Positions 28,766 through 35,908 of a stretch of 64,000 nucleotides of DNA are shown here, piece by piece (position 1 is the stretch's first letter; every line of letters begins with the position of its first letter). A program made the translations under genes and the position numbers. Source of the stretch: Desulfopila aestuarii DSM 18488 (GTDB lineage Bacteria > Desulfobacterota > Desulfobulbia > Desulfobulbales > Desulfocapsaceae); assembly GCA_945863875.1 (NCBI GenBank), contig CAMBBS010000015.1, forward strand, positions 44,962 to 108,961, given 5' to 3'. The notes under the pieces were generated by a model. The model was not told the DNA's origin, made no database searches, and saw only the letters and a list, made by a program, of their open reading frames with translations.

Positions 28766-28794
28766 TGCTCTCCTGCAAAATGATGGGAAGTCAT

Positions 28795-28829
28795 ATTGTA
28801 AGACCCGTCAAATTTCCCAAAAACTTGAC
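28795..28829 (-). promoter_or_regulatory. Candidate promoter with overlapping palindrome for the oxoacid oxidoreductase operon
   Basis: On the minus strand a TACAAT -10 box (28795-28800) lies 30 bases before the ferredoxin ATG. An imperfect palindrome, GTCAA ... TTGAC with inner TTT/AAA (28807-28829), covers the -35 position. It is a plausible operator for the operon's own XRE-cupin regulator; this is inference only. Confidence 0.4.
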
Positions 28830-28933
28830 AGCCTTTTCCTATAGCCCCAAGAATCTATTGTATTGCTTGTTATTTGTCTACAAATTTGGTTACTTTTTAG
28901 ATGATTGAAAATAAACACCACAAGGAACAGGCC

Positions 28934-29710
28934 ATGCCGAACCTGAAAATTATCGAGAATCAGACACTTCATTACCAGCTGCTTGAAGGCGACCCGGCTC
29001 TGCCATATCTCGTCTTCCTGCACGAAGGGCTGGGGTGCACGGCCATGTGGCGGGACTTTCCCGAACTGTTATGCAGGGCGACCGGCTGCCCGGGACTGGT
29101 ATACGATCGCCTGGGCTACGGAAAATCTTCTGCCTTATTGCAGAGGCGTACCATTCATTATATGCATTGCTCCGCCCTGCAGGAGCTGCCACAGCTTTTG
29201 CACGGTGTTATTTCCGAGACACCATATATTTTAATCGGCCATTCCGATGGCGGGAGCATCAGCTTAATCCATGGCGCCGAGCAGCCCTTTTTTTTGAGGG
29301 GTATTATTTCCGAGGCGGCCCATGTCTTTGTCGACCAGGCCACCATAGCCGGAATTAAAAGTGCCGTAGCAGCGTGGGCGCAAGGCAAGCTTAAAGGTTT
29401 GGCGCAATATCATGGAGAGAAAACAGAGACGGTCTTCAAGGCATGGTCGGAAACCTGGCTCTCCGAGTGGTTCCGCCACTGGAATATCGAATATCTCTTG
29501 CCGAGTATCGCCGTGCCGATGCTGGTGATTCACGGCAACAACGACCAGTATGGTTTGATTGATCAAGCTGAATGCATAACTTCACACAGTGCCGGTCATG
29601 TCCAGCTGGAGATCATTGCCGACTGTGCCCATACCCCGCACGCGGAGGTACAGCCGCTTGCAGAAAAACTTATGACCGATTTTATCGCCCAGGTGACCAA
29701 CGGTCGCTAG
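28934..29710 (+). CDS. Alpha/beta hydrolase
   Basis: 258 residues. The alpha/beta-hydrolase fold shows the nucleophile elbow GHSDGG (Ser), the acid Asp in GNNDQYG and the His in CAHTPHAE. The oxyanion HxG-like motif is HEGLG. There is no signal peptide. AAGGA at 28922 supports the ATG at 28934 rather than the one at 28901. It resembles small-molecule esterases or lactonases; the substrate is unknown. It may be co-transcribed with the regulator 42 bases downstream and is divergent from the oxidoreductase operon. Confidence 0.86.
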   Translation: MPNLKIIENQTLHYQLLEGDPALPYLVFLHEGLGCTAMWRDFPELLCRATGCPGLVYDRLGYGKSSALLQRRTIHYMHCSALQELPQLLHGVISETPYILIGHSDGGSISLIHGAEQPFFLRGIISEAAHVFVDQATIAGIKSAVAAWAQGKLKGLAQYHGEKTETVFKAWSETWLSEWFRHWNIEYLLPSIAVPMLVIHGNNDQYGLIDQAECITSHSAGHVQLEIIADCAHTPHAEVQPLAEKLMTDFIAQVTNGR

Positions 29711-29752
29711 GCAACACATATCAACAATCAATTTTTCATCTCACTTTTACCT

Positions 29753-31081
29753 ATGGCAATTCCTAAAACATCGGCAATTAACGGCGAAAAAAGACGTGTC
29801 TCCTCGGGCATTCCCGAGCTGGACAAACTGCTCGGGGATCTGTATATCGGCGACAATGTCCTCTGGTACGAGGACGCCGGAAGCTTTTCCGCCGTCTTTG
29901 CGCTTCATTTCATCCGGGAATCGCTTACCGCAAAAAAACCACTCATCTACGTGACCTTTGACCGGTCACCGAAAAATGTCGTTTCTTTTCTTGGGCCCTT
30001 GGCAAAAAGCCAGAATCTGACCATCCTCGACTGTTTTACCAATGGCAAGGGCAACAGGTCTGAGGTTTTTGACAAATTCTATGAAAAAGACGGCGCCCTC
30101 TGGCCCTACCAGGTCATCAAGGTCAACGAGCCGACCAATTCCAGCCGCGTCGGCGAGGCGATATACGGCCTGCACAATAATTTGTCCGGAGATGTCCATT
30201 TTATTCTCGATAGCCTGACCGGCATGCAATCCCTCTGGGGCGGAGAAGAGCAGGTCGTCGATTTCTACGCTAAAACCTGTCCTCGTCTCTATGAGTTGGA
30301 TACGATAGCCTACTGGTTGATCGAGAAAGGCGCCCATTCAACCAAGTTAAAGGCAAATATCAATAAAATCGCCCAGGTGGCCATCGATCTTTCGATACAC
30401 CGCGGCAAGTCCTCCCTGAAGATTCTCAAGGCGGAAAAACGCGATTCCAGATATCTCAATGAACACCATATCTATCTGTGCGAAGACACGGATATTGTCT
30501 TTGAAAGTCAGCGGCAGATAAAGACCAAGTTTGATCTTGGCGCAAAAATAAGAAGCATGCGGCTCATGCGGGGTATTTCGCAAAAAGACCTCGCCGGACT
30601 GACCGGGGTAACGCCCAGCACCATATCACAGGTTGAAAAAAATCTTATCTATCCCTCGCTGCCCGCACTGTTTCGCATTGCCGAGAGCCTTTCGGTGGAA
30701 GTGGCCACTTTTTTCCGCGGCCATGGACTTGAGGGGAATGTGTATATCTACTCAGCCGAGGAAAGATCGACCACATCTCTGAAAAATATTGCCCCCCAGG
30801 ATGCCGAGGCGCAATTACTCCTGCCGGCGGATATTGATGCACCGGTGGAAGGGGTGAGCATCACCATTGCGCCCGGGAAAAAACTTCCCGGCCACTTTTT
30901 CTCGCACAAAGGCGCGGAACTCGGCTATCTCCTGGAAGGCCGTCTGGAGATGACCATCGATAATCAGCCCTATACCGTCAATTCCGGTGATACCATTTAT
31001 CTGAACAAGAATATCCCTGGTCAGTGGCGAAATACCACGGAAACGACTGCGAAGCTTCTCTGGTTTAAATTCAACAAATAA
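29753..31081 (+). CDS. Regulator: degenerate RecA/KaiC-like domain + XRE HTH + cupin
   Basis: 442 residues in three parts. Residues about 15-250 resemble the RAD55/KaiC RecA-like ATPase (SGIPELDKLLGD...NVLWYE, FILDSLTGMQSLW as the Walker B strand). The Walker A position reads YEDAGSFSAVF with no GK[ST], so ATP binding is probably lost. Residues about 262-320 are an XRE helix-turn-helix (MRGISQKDLAGLTGVTPSTIS). Residues about 350-440 are a cupin (GAELGYLLEGRLEM, SGDTIYLNKNIPGQW). A transcription factor sensing a metabolite is inferred. The target is unknown; the divergent 2-oxoacid operon is the nearest candidate. Confidence 0.82.
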   Translation: MAIPKTSAINGEKRRVSSGIPELDKLLGDLYIGDNVLWYEDAGSFSAVFALHFIRESLTAKKPLIYVTFDRSPKNVVSFLGPLAKSQNLTILDCFTNGKGNRSEVFDKFYEKDGALWPYQVIKVNEPTNSSRVGEAIYGLHNNLSGDVHFILDSLTGMQSLWGGEEQVVDFYAKTCPRLYELDTIAYWLIEKGAHSTKLKANINKIAQVAIDLSIHRGKSSLKILKAEKRDSRYLNEHHIYLCEDTDIVFESQRQIKTKFDLGAKIRSMRLMRGISQKDLAGLTGVTPSTISQVEKNLIYPSLPALFRIAESLSVEVATFFRGHGLEGNVYIYSAEERSTTSLKNIAPQDAEAQLLLPADIDAPVEGVSITIAPGKKLPGHFFSHKGAELGYLLEGRLEMTIDNQPYTVNSGDTIYLNKNIPGQWRNTTETTAKLLWFKFNK

Positions 31082-31145
31082 TATCCCGACACAACAACGA
31101 TGCAGGCTGCTGACGCCTGCACGTATCGGGGGATCGATGGGTGAG

Positions 31146-31188
31146 AAAAAGGCTGCAGCAGCCCGGCGTTTTTTGCCGGCCTGCTGCA
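31146..31188 (-). terminator. Intrinsic terminator for the glutamate-synthase-like gene
   Basis: On the minus strand a 14-bp stem with one mismatch (31175-31188 with 31154-31167, GCCGGC/GCCCGGC region) is followed by GCC and five T (31146-31150). It lies about 150 bases after the stop of the minus-strand gene. Confidence 0.65.
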
Positions 31189-31219
31189 AATCTGGTGTAA
31201 ATACGGGCAAGTCAAGCGC

Positions 31220-31250
31220 TGAGCCCCTGTCAAAAAATGACAGGGGCTCA
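31220..31250. terminator. Perfect 13-bp inverted repeat between convergent genes
   Basis: TGAGCCCCTGTCA (31220-31232) and TGACAGGGGCTCA (31238-31250) are exact inverted copies around AAAAA. No U-run follows on either strand. It may act together with the terminator at 31146-31188 in separating the convergent genes. Confidence 0.5.
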
Positions 31251-31338
31251 GGTAAACCCGGAACGATATAAGGAACAGTGACGAAATGGGTGAAAATGGC
31301 CGGGTTATCTCGTTACGGCGCCTAAGTTCTACACCGGC

Positions 31339-32976
31339 TTACGAGGCGAGAATGCGCAGGGCACTCTCGTTATTGGCTTCCGTTATATGGGTAATCCCGG
31401 TTTCCCGGGCCGTTTCCCTGTTGGCGGCAAAAATGTCATTGCGGCTTAACTGGTCGAGCTTGAACTTGCGCGCGCCGGCGAGCAGCTGCTGGATACCGCA
31501 TCCGAGTTTGTCGGCCATGGTCCACATGGCAATGGCGCCATAGGGGATGTTCGCCATCTCCTTCTTGCCCACTTTTGCCTGCACATCAAAATAGGAGGCA
31601 AAGATTTGTTCGGGGGAATTGCCGAGGTCGGCAATTGATTTCGGCAGGGACGACCAGTTGCCGTTCACCCGCTCTTTTCTGTCAGGATGGAGAACACCTT
31701 CGATGTTCGCGCCAAGAAAGCCGGGAATCATTATGCCGCGTCCCATGCAGATCAGCTTGGTAAAGGGCGCCCCCAGAGCCAGTCCCTTAAAGATGCTGTC
31801 CTCCAGGGCAAAACCGCCGGCAAAGGACAGATCAACCACTTTTTTACCTCTTGCCGCAAGCAGCGCGGCATACTCATAGGCCTTTGAATGCAGATTGATC
31901 GATGGCACCCCCCAACTCTGCATCATGTTCCACGGACTCATGCCGGTGCCGCCGCCGGAACCGTCGATGGTCAGGAGGTCAAGCCCGGCATCCGAGGCAA
32001 ACTTGATGGCCATGGCCAGTTCTTCCATGCCATAGGAACCTGTTTTCAAGGAAATACGATCAAAACCCAGGCTTCGCAGATATTCCACCGATTTCATGAA
32101 ATCCTCTCGGACCATTTCCACCGTACTGAAATTCGTTCCACCGAGCCGGCTGTGTCTGGCAAAGGATTTAATGGCTCCTTTGGCAAAAGCCTCCTGCACC
32201 TCGGGCAACGCTGGATTAGGATCAACAACATAGCCTCTTTCTTTGAGGAAAATGGCGTAATCAAGGCTTGTTACCTGAATTTCACCGCCGATGTTTTTTG
32301 CGCCCTGGCCCCATTTGAGTTCGATGATGCACTTATTGCCGTATTTCCCCGCAACGTATTCAGCAACACCATTTCTGGTATCTTCAACGTTCATCTGGAC
32401 AATAATAGCCCCATAGTTTTCATAATAACGCAGATAGGTATCGATCCGACGGTCGAGCTCTGGCGCACTGGTGATTCTACCACCGCCAAGCGTTGATTCC
32501 TTATCGACACCGACAACGTTTTCCCCTATGACAATGGGAATTCCGGTAAGGGCACAACCGATGGCAAAAGAATCCCAGTACTTGGCCGCAATAAATGTCG
32601 AACCAAGAGCACCTGTCATCAGCGGCAGGCGACATTTCGTCTTGATGGTATTGCCGAATTCGGTGGTCAGGTCAACATTGGGAAAGATACAGTCATCCGG
32701 GTCATTGGTCATCTGCTCGGCAAGCCCCATCGAACCATAGGCATACCCTTGAATCCGCAGGGAATTATAGGAAACACCGACATGGGTGTTATTATTTGCG
32801 CCGGCGGTGACCAGACCGAAATCGCGGGGGTAGAGCAGCTTTCGACCTTCCAGGCTTGATTTCCAGGTTTCACATTTGCCGGTACAATCCGCCCGGCAGA
32901 GAGTGCACAGGCCGGACTCGGCGGGGTTTCCTCTATTTGCGGTTCCCAAGACATCATTAATTTTTTCAAAACGCAT
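31339..32976 (-). CDS. FMN-binding glutamate-synthase-family protein
   Basis: 545 residues corresponding to the FMN/Fe-S synthase domain of GltB (archaeal-type stand-alone form), with no glutaminase domain and no GltD nearby. Motifs are the glycine-rich GSGGGTGMSPWNMM, the substrate-loop region ELKWGQGAKNIGG and GRGIMIPGFLGAN. The N-terminus has a cysteine cluster CTLCRADCTGKC that may bind an iron-sulfur centre. The catalysed reaction may be glutamate synthesis or a related amination; this is not certain. AAGGAGG sits seven bases before the ATG. The leader (33049-33139) carries an ANTAR-type antitermination module. Confidence 0.88.
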   Translation of the reverse strand: MRFEKINDVLGTANRGNPAESGLCTLCRADCTGKCETWKSSLEGRKLLYPRDFGLVTAGANNNTHVGVSYNSLRIQGYAYGSMGLAEQMTNDPDDCIFPNVDLTTEFGNTIKTKCRLPLMTGALGSTFIAAKYWDSFAIGCALTGIPIVIGENVVGVDKESTLGGGRITSAPELDRRIDTYLRYYENYGAIIVQMNVEDTRNGVAEYVAGKYGNKCIIELKWGQGAKNIGGEIQVTSLDYAIFLKERGYVVDPNPALPEVQEAFAKGAIKSFARHSRLGGTNFSTVEMVREDFMKSVEYLRSLGFDRISLKTGSYGMEELAMAIKFASDAGLDLLTIDGSGGGTGMSPWNMMQSWGVPSINLHSKAYEYAALLAARGKKVVDLSFAGGFALEDSIFKGLALGAPFTKLICMGRGIMIPGFLGANIEGVLHPDRKERVNGNWSSLPKSIADLGNSPEQIFASYFDVQAKVGKKEMANIPYGAIAMWTMADKLGCGIQQLLAGARKFKLDQLSRNDIFAANRETARETGITHITEANNESALRILAS

Positions 32977-33048
32977 ACAACAGCCTCCTTTTCAGAATCC
33001 TTAATTACCCGGGGAGCAGATCCTCAATGTGCAAGCCTTCCAGCAGGC

Positions 33049-33087
33049 AAAAAAAAAGCACCTGTCCCCAAATGGAGAAACAGACGC
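33049..33087 (-). terminator. Leader terminator (attenuator) before the glutamate-synthase-like gene
   Basis: On the minus strand GCGUCUG (33087-33081) pairs with CAGGUGC (33064-33058), with an inner UCUCC/GGGGA stem and an AUUU loop, followed by nine U (33049-33057). It lies between the promoter at 33146-33174 and the gene start at 32976, so it must be read through for expression. Its 5' arm is shared with the ANTAR hairpin P2. It could also serve as the terminator of the upstream GAF-ANTAR gene. Confidence 0.85.
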
Positions 33088-33129
33088 CTTTGTCTAAAAA
33101 TGAGCTTGCCGCACGCCGTTGTACAGCAA
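33081..33129 (-). promoter_or_regulatory. ANTAR-type dual hairpin antiterminator (P1 and P2)
   Basis: On the minus strand P1 (33129-33106) is a 9-bp stem, UUGCUGUAC with GUGCGGCAA, closing the hexaloop AACGGC. After nine bases, P2 (33096-33081) is UAGAC with GUCUG, closing the hexaloop AAAGGC. Both loops have A at position 1 and G at position 4, the recognition features known for ANTAR RNA-binding proteins such as EutV. The 3' arm of P2 is part of the terminator's 5' arm, so the two structures exclude each other. Adjacent GAF-ANTAR gene supports the assignment. Confidence 0.82.
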
Positions 33130-33145
33130 TTAATTATGCACAGTA

Positions 33146-33174
33146 TTTTTAGTATAACTTAAGATTCATGTCAA
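33146..33174 (-). promoter_or_regulatory. Sigma70 promoter of the glutamate-synthase-like gene
   Basis: On the minus strand TTGACA (33174-33169), 17 bases, then TAAAAA (33151-33146). Transcription would start near 33139, about ten bases before hairpin P1. This makes the ANTAR hairpins and terminator a true 5' leader rather than only the 3' end of the upstream gene. Confidence 0.7.
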
Positions 33175-33217
33175 GATAAAAGAAAATGATTTTACAAAAG
33201 TGCGATCAGCCCGCGAC

Positions 33218-33928
33218 TCACAGCTCATCGGCCAGGAGAATTGCCTCGGCCACCTCCAGCATGGTCTTGCGCGTATCCATGCTTCTCTTCTGGATCCAGC
33301 GATAGGCATCTTCACCGTTCAGGTTTCTTCGTCTCATCAAGATTTCTTTGGCTCGTTCAATCTTTTTTCGAGATTTCAGCTCCTGCTCGATGATGTTCGT
33401 CTTGATAATCAGACTAGTGTTATAGATGGCCACTGCCGCCTGGCTTGCCACTGCTGTCAGCATATTGATATCCGTTGCCGAAAAAACGTGGGGTTTGGAT
33501 GTGAAACAGTTCAATACACCGACAATTTTATTTTCCTTGCCCTGAAGCGGTACGCCCACCATGGACACCAGCCCGAGCTGCTTCGCCATCTCTTTTTCCT
33601 TAAACCTTTCGTTCTTCAGGACATCATCGATAACCAAGGGTTGCTGGGTGGATACGACATGACCGACCACTCCCTCGTGCAGTTGCAACACACGATCTTT
33701 CACATAGGCCGGTTCAAAAGATTGGGTCGCCTTCAGCCGTATAACCGGAGGGTCAGAATTTTCATCAACCAGCCAGAGTGAACAGATCTCAACGCCGGTA
33801 ACTTTGGCGGTGACCATGACTATCAGCTTAAAGAGATCCTCAAGAAAAAGATCTGAGGTGATTGCCTGGCTGATATCCATCAAGGCTTTGATATAATGAT
33901 CGTGCGTTTGCTGATTCGACTTGTCCAT
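33218..33928 (-). CDS. GAF-ANTAR RNA-binding antiterminator
   Basis: 236 residues. Residues about 25-170 are a GAF sensor domain (SLWLVDE, GVPLQGKENKIVGVLNCF, AVASQAAVAI). The last 60 residues are an ANTAR domain (KKIERAKEILMRR..LNGEDAYRWIQKRSMDTRKTMLEVA). ANTAR proteins bind paired hairpins and prevent transcription termination. A matching target sits directly downstream, ahead of the glutamate-synthase-like gene. The signal is unknown; GAF domains of such proteins can bind small molecules or be controlled by a partner. Confidence 0.92.
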   Translation of the reverse strand: MDKSNQQTHDHYIKALMDISQAITSDLFLEDLFKLIVMVTAKVTGVEICSLWLVDENSDPPVIRLKATQSFEPAYVKDRVLQLHEGVVGHVVSTQQPLVIDDVLKNERFKEKEMAKQLGLVSMVGVPLQGKENKIVGVLNCFTSKPHVFSATDINMLTAVASQAAVAIYNTSLIIKTNIIEQELKSRKKIERAKEILMRRRNLNGEDAYRWIQKRSMDTRKTMLEVAEAILLADEL

Positions 33929-34056
33929 ACTGAATAATATTGCTGAATTTTTTGTGGTAAAAAAAGTATCCGGAAATCATACCACTCCTGGGCAGTGGTA
34001 TTCAAGAGCTACTTCGACGGGGAGGATGGCTGCGACAAGAGAAGGGATCACTCAGA

Positions 34057-34350
34057 TCAGATGGACCTCGGACTACCCACCACACGCTCCTCCTGACGTG
34101 GAATGTGCAGAGACGAACTTTGCTGATCAAGCCAGACAAGTCCTTTTCTCGTGATAAGATTGAACTGCAGATCGGGATCGGATTGTATGACACCCATGCC
34201 TTCCATGCTCTTCAGTATCGTTTGCAGTTCCGCCAGATTTATATCCATCTGGGCGGCAATAGTTGCAGAAGGCACAAGCTGGGGATTGGTTTTTCGAAGA
34301 TTCTTAAAAAGAATAGTAAGAATATGGATCTTCTTTTTTTGCAAAGACAT
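34057..34350 (-). CDS. Small putative winged-helix protein
   Basis: 97 residues from the ATG at 34350, chosen because AAGGGGG lies just before it (the frame continues to 34440 without a ribosome binding site). The pattern HILTILFKNLRK...VPSATIAAQMDINLAELQTILKSMEGMGVI followed by ITRKGLVWLD looks like a winged helix-turn-helix with a wing. I cannot assign a family. It is in the same orientation as the GAF-ANTAR gene, 128 bases upstream of it. Confidence 0.7.
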   Translation of the reverse strand: MSLQKKKIHILTILFKNLRKTNPQLVPSATIAAQMDINLAELQTILKSMEGMGVIQSDPDLQFNLITRKGLVWLDQQSSSLHIPRQEERVVGSPRSI

Positions 34351-34460
34351 ATCTACCCCCTTTTCGATGGATTCGAAAAATATGGTGTTTTTTTGCGACA
34401 TTGACATTGTATATTTATAATATAATGCCAGATTGTTCAAAGAAAAAGTTATTTAAAGTC

Positions 34461-34507
34461 AAAAAAGAGCTATAAATTCAGTGGTACTGAATTTATAGCT
34501 CTTTTTT
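34461..34507. terminator. Long palindromic terminator-like hairpin between divergent genes
   Basis: AGAGCTATAAATTCAGT and ACTGAATTTATAGCTCT are exact inverted copies (17-bp arms) around GGT-like loop bases, with six A before and six T after. It would end transcription from either strand. It lies upstream of both flanking genes, which point away from it, so it is in a position where a terminator is not expected. Confidence 0.75.
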
Positions 34508-34645
34508 ATGGTGTCCGTGAACGAGAAAAGATGTTCGCTCCGAACACCCGTCGGCAGTATGTAAAAAAGAAGTCAGCCGTGGTATATTGCCGTAAATGCA
34601 TGTTCGTACGGACCTACAGAGAATAAATTTACTCCGACACAAATA

Positions 34646-35434
34646 ATGGAAGTCATCGACACCCATTGCCACCTTGACATGAAGGCACATTTTCAGCAGT
34701 TCGAAAGAGCCCTCGCCGAAGCGAGAGCTGCGGGGGTTGGAAAATTCATTATACCGGGGATAACGCAGGCAGGATGGCCACGCCTTATGGAGCTGTGCCG
34801 CCAAGAGCAGGGCTTATTTGCCGCACCCGGATTACATCCACTCTATCTTGCTCACCATCGGCCGCGGCATCTGGAAGAACTGGAAGAGCTGGTGCGCGAA
34901 AGTCAGCCGGGCGGCTCCAGCCGACCGGTGGCCATCGGAGAAATCGGCCTTGATTATTATGTCGACTCCGTTGACCGTATAGCCCAGCAGCAACTCTTTG
35001 AACAACAACTGAAAATAGCCGCTGCCGCCCGGCTGCCGATTCTTCTGCACGTCCGCAAAGCCCATGACCAGGTACTGGCGACTCTGCGAAGAAAGCATTT
35101 TGCCCATGGCGGGATTGTCCATGCCTTCAGCGGCAGTTTGCAGCAGGCCGGCCACTTTATCAAACTTGGCTTTGCCATCGGTATCTGTGGGACAATAACG
35201 TATGATCGTGCCAGACGGATCAGAAAAGTTGCCTCAGAACTTCCCCGGGAAGCACTCGTTGTGGAAACCGATGCACCGGACATCCCGCCGGCCAGTCACT
35301 GGGGCGAAAGCAATCATCCGGCCTACCTCCCCGAGGTGCTCGAAGCACTGGCAGCGCTGCGCGGTGAGCCGAGCGAAGTTACCGCACATTACACCACTGC
35401 CAACGCCAAGCGCGTCCTCGGTCTCCCCGACTAA
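34646..35434 (+). CDS. tatD: TatD-family metal-dependent hydrolase (DNase)
   Basis: 262 residues. Metal ligands of the TatD family are visible: HCH in DTHCHLD, Glu in GEIGLDYY, His in LHVRKA, His in VHAFSG and Asp in VETDAPDIPP. Members are 3'-5' DNases or D-aminoacyl-tRNA-type hydrolases. Length is normal. No clear Shine-Dalgarno is seen. Monocistronic. Confidence 0.93.
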   Translation: MEVIDTHCHLDMKAHFQQFERALAEARAAGVGKFIIPGITQAGWPRLMELCRQEQGLFAAPGLHPLYLAHHRPRHLEELEELVRESQPGGSSRPVAIGEIGLDYYVDSVDRIAQQQLFEQQLKIAAAARLPILLHVRKAHDQVLATLRRKHFAHGGIVHAFSGSLQQAGHFIKLGFAIGICGTITYDRARRIRKVASELPREALVVETDAPDIPPASHWGESNHPAYLPEVLEALAALRGEPSEVTAHYTTANAKRVLGLPD

Positions 35435-35816
35435 CCCGAAGGACTAACCTGCATACCAGTACCGAGATGATGCAAACGCAGCAGGCCATGGGAATCAATG
35501 TTCCAACTCCTGCCAAACAATCATCGGAGTTGCCTAATTTACAACTCTCATTACCGTTTTTTCCTGAGGTGGACGCATGCCCGGGAAACTCATGAGCAAG
35601 GTTTGCCCCACAAAGTGTGATGCAGCCATTCACGCTTGCAGCATTCATACTTACTATATGCTGCACAGGAAATAACCAGGAAGAATGGACTTTATTTTGC
35701 CGCTCTCCCGGATGTGCAGAGAAAAGAACCGCATTAGACAGGCAAGAAGATACCCCTTGCCCCTCTTTGGCTTTTTATTTTTTAAGTGAAACAGTATTGC
35801 AGGAGGGAAAATCACC
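35435..35816. other. 382-bp stretch without a recognised gene
   Basis: Short open frames on both strands have no coding character or start signals. The only useful signal is AGGAGG at 35801-35806, which serves the small gene starting at 35817. A promoter for the xpaC-telA operon is expected here but no convincing -35/-10 pair was found. Confidence 0.5.
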
Positions 35817-35906
35817 GTGTCAAATTTTTTCCGTAAATTACTCGGACTGACCCTGTTGTTTGCCACCGTCGGCGTTGCCACCGTGCAGGCGCTCTTGGCT
35901 GTGTAA
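35817..35906 (+). CDS. 29-residue single-span membrane peptide
   Basis: GTG at 35817 opens a 29-codon frame ending with TAA at 35904-35906, two bases before the ATG of the XpaC-like gene. AGGAGG lies ten bases upstream. The peptide starts MSNFFRKLLG (positively charged) and continues as one hydrophobic helix LTLLFATVGVATVQALLAV. Its tight spacing suggests translational coupling with the next gene. It is too short for routine gene calling; expression is unproven. Confidence 0.55.
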   Translation: MSNFFRKLLGLTLLFATVGVATVQALLAV

Positions 35907-35908
35907 TC

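Noticed and set aside
34461..34507. Second ANTAR-type target at the palindromic hairpin
   Set aside because: The neighbouring hairpins lack hexaloops with A at position 1 and G at position 4, and the loop of the main hairpin is too short.
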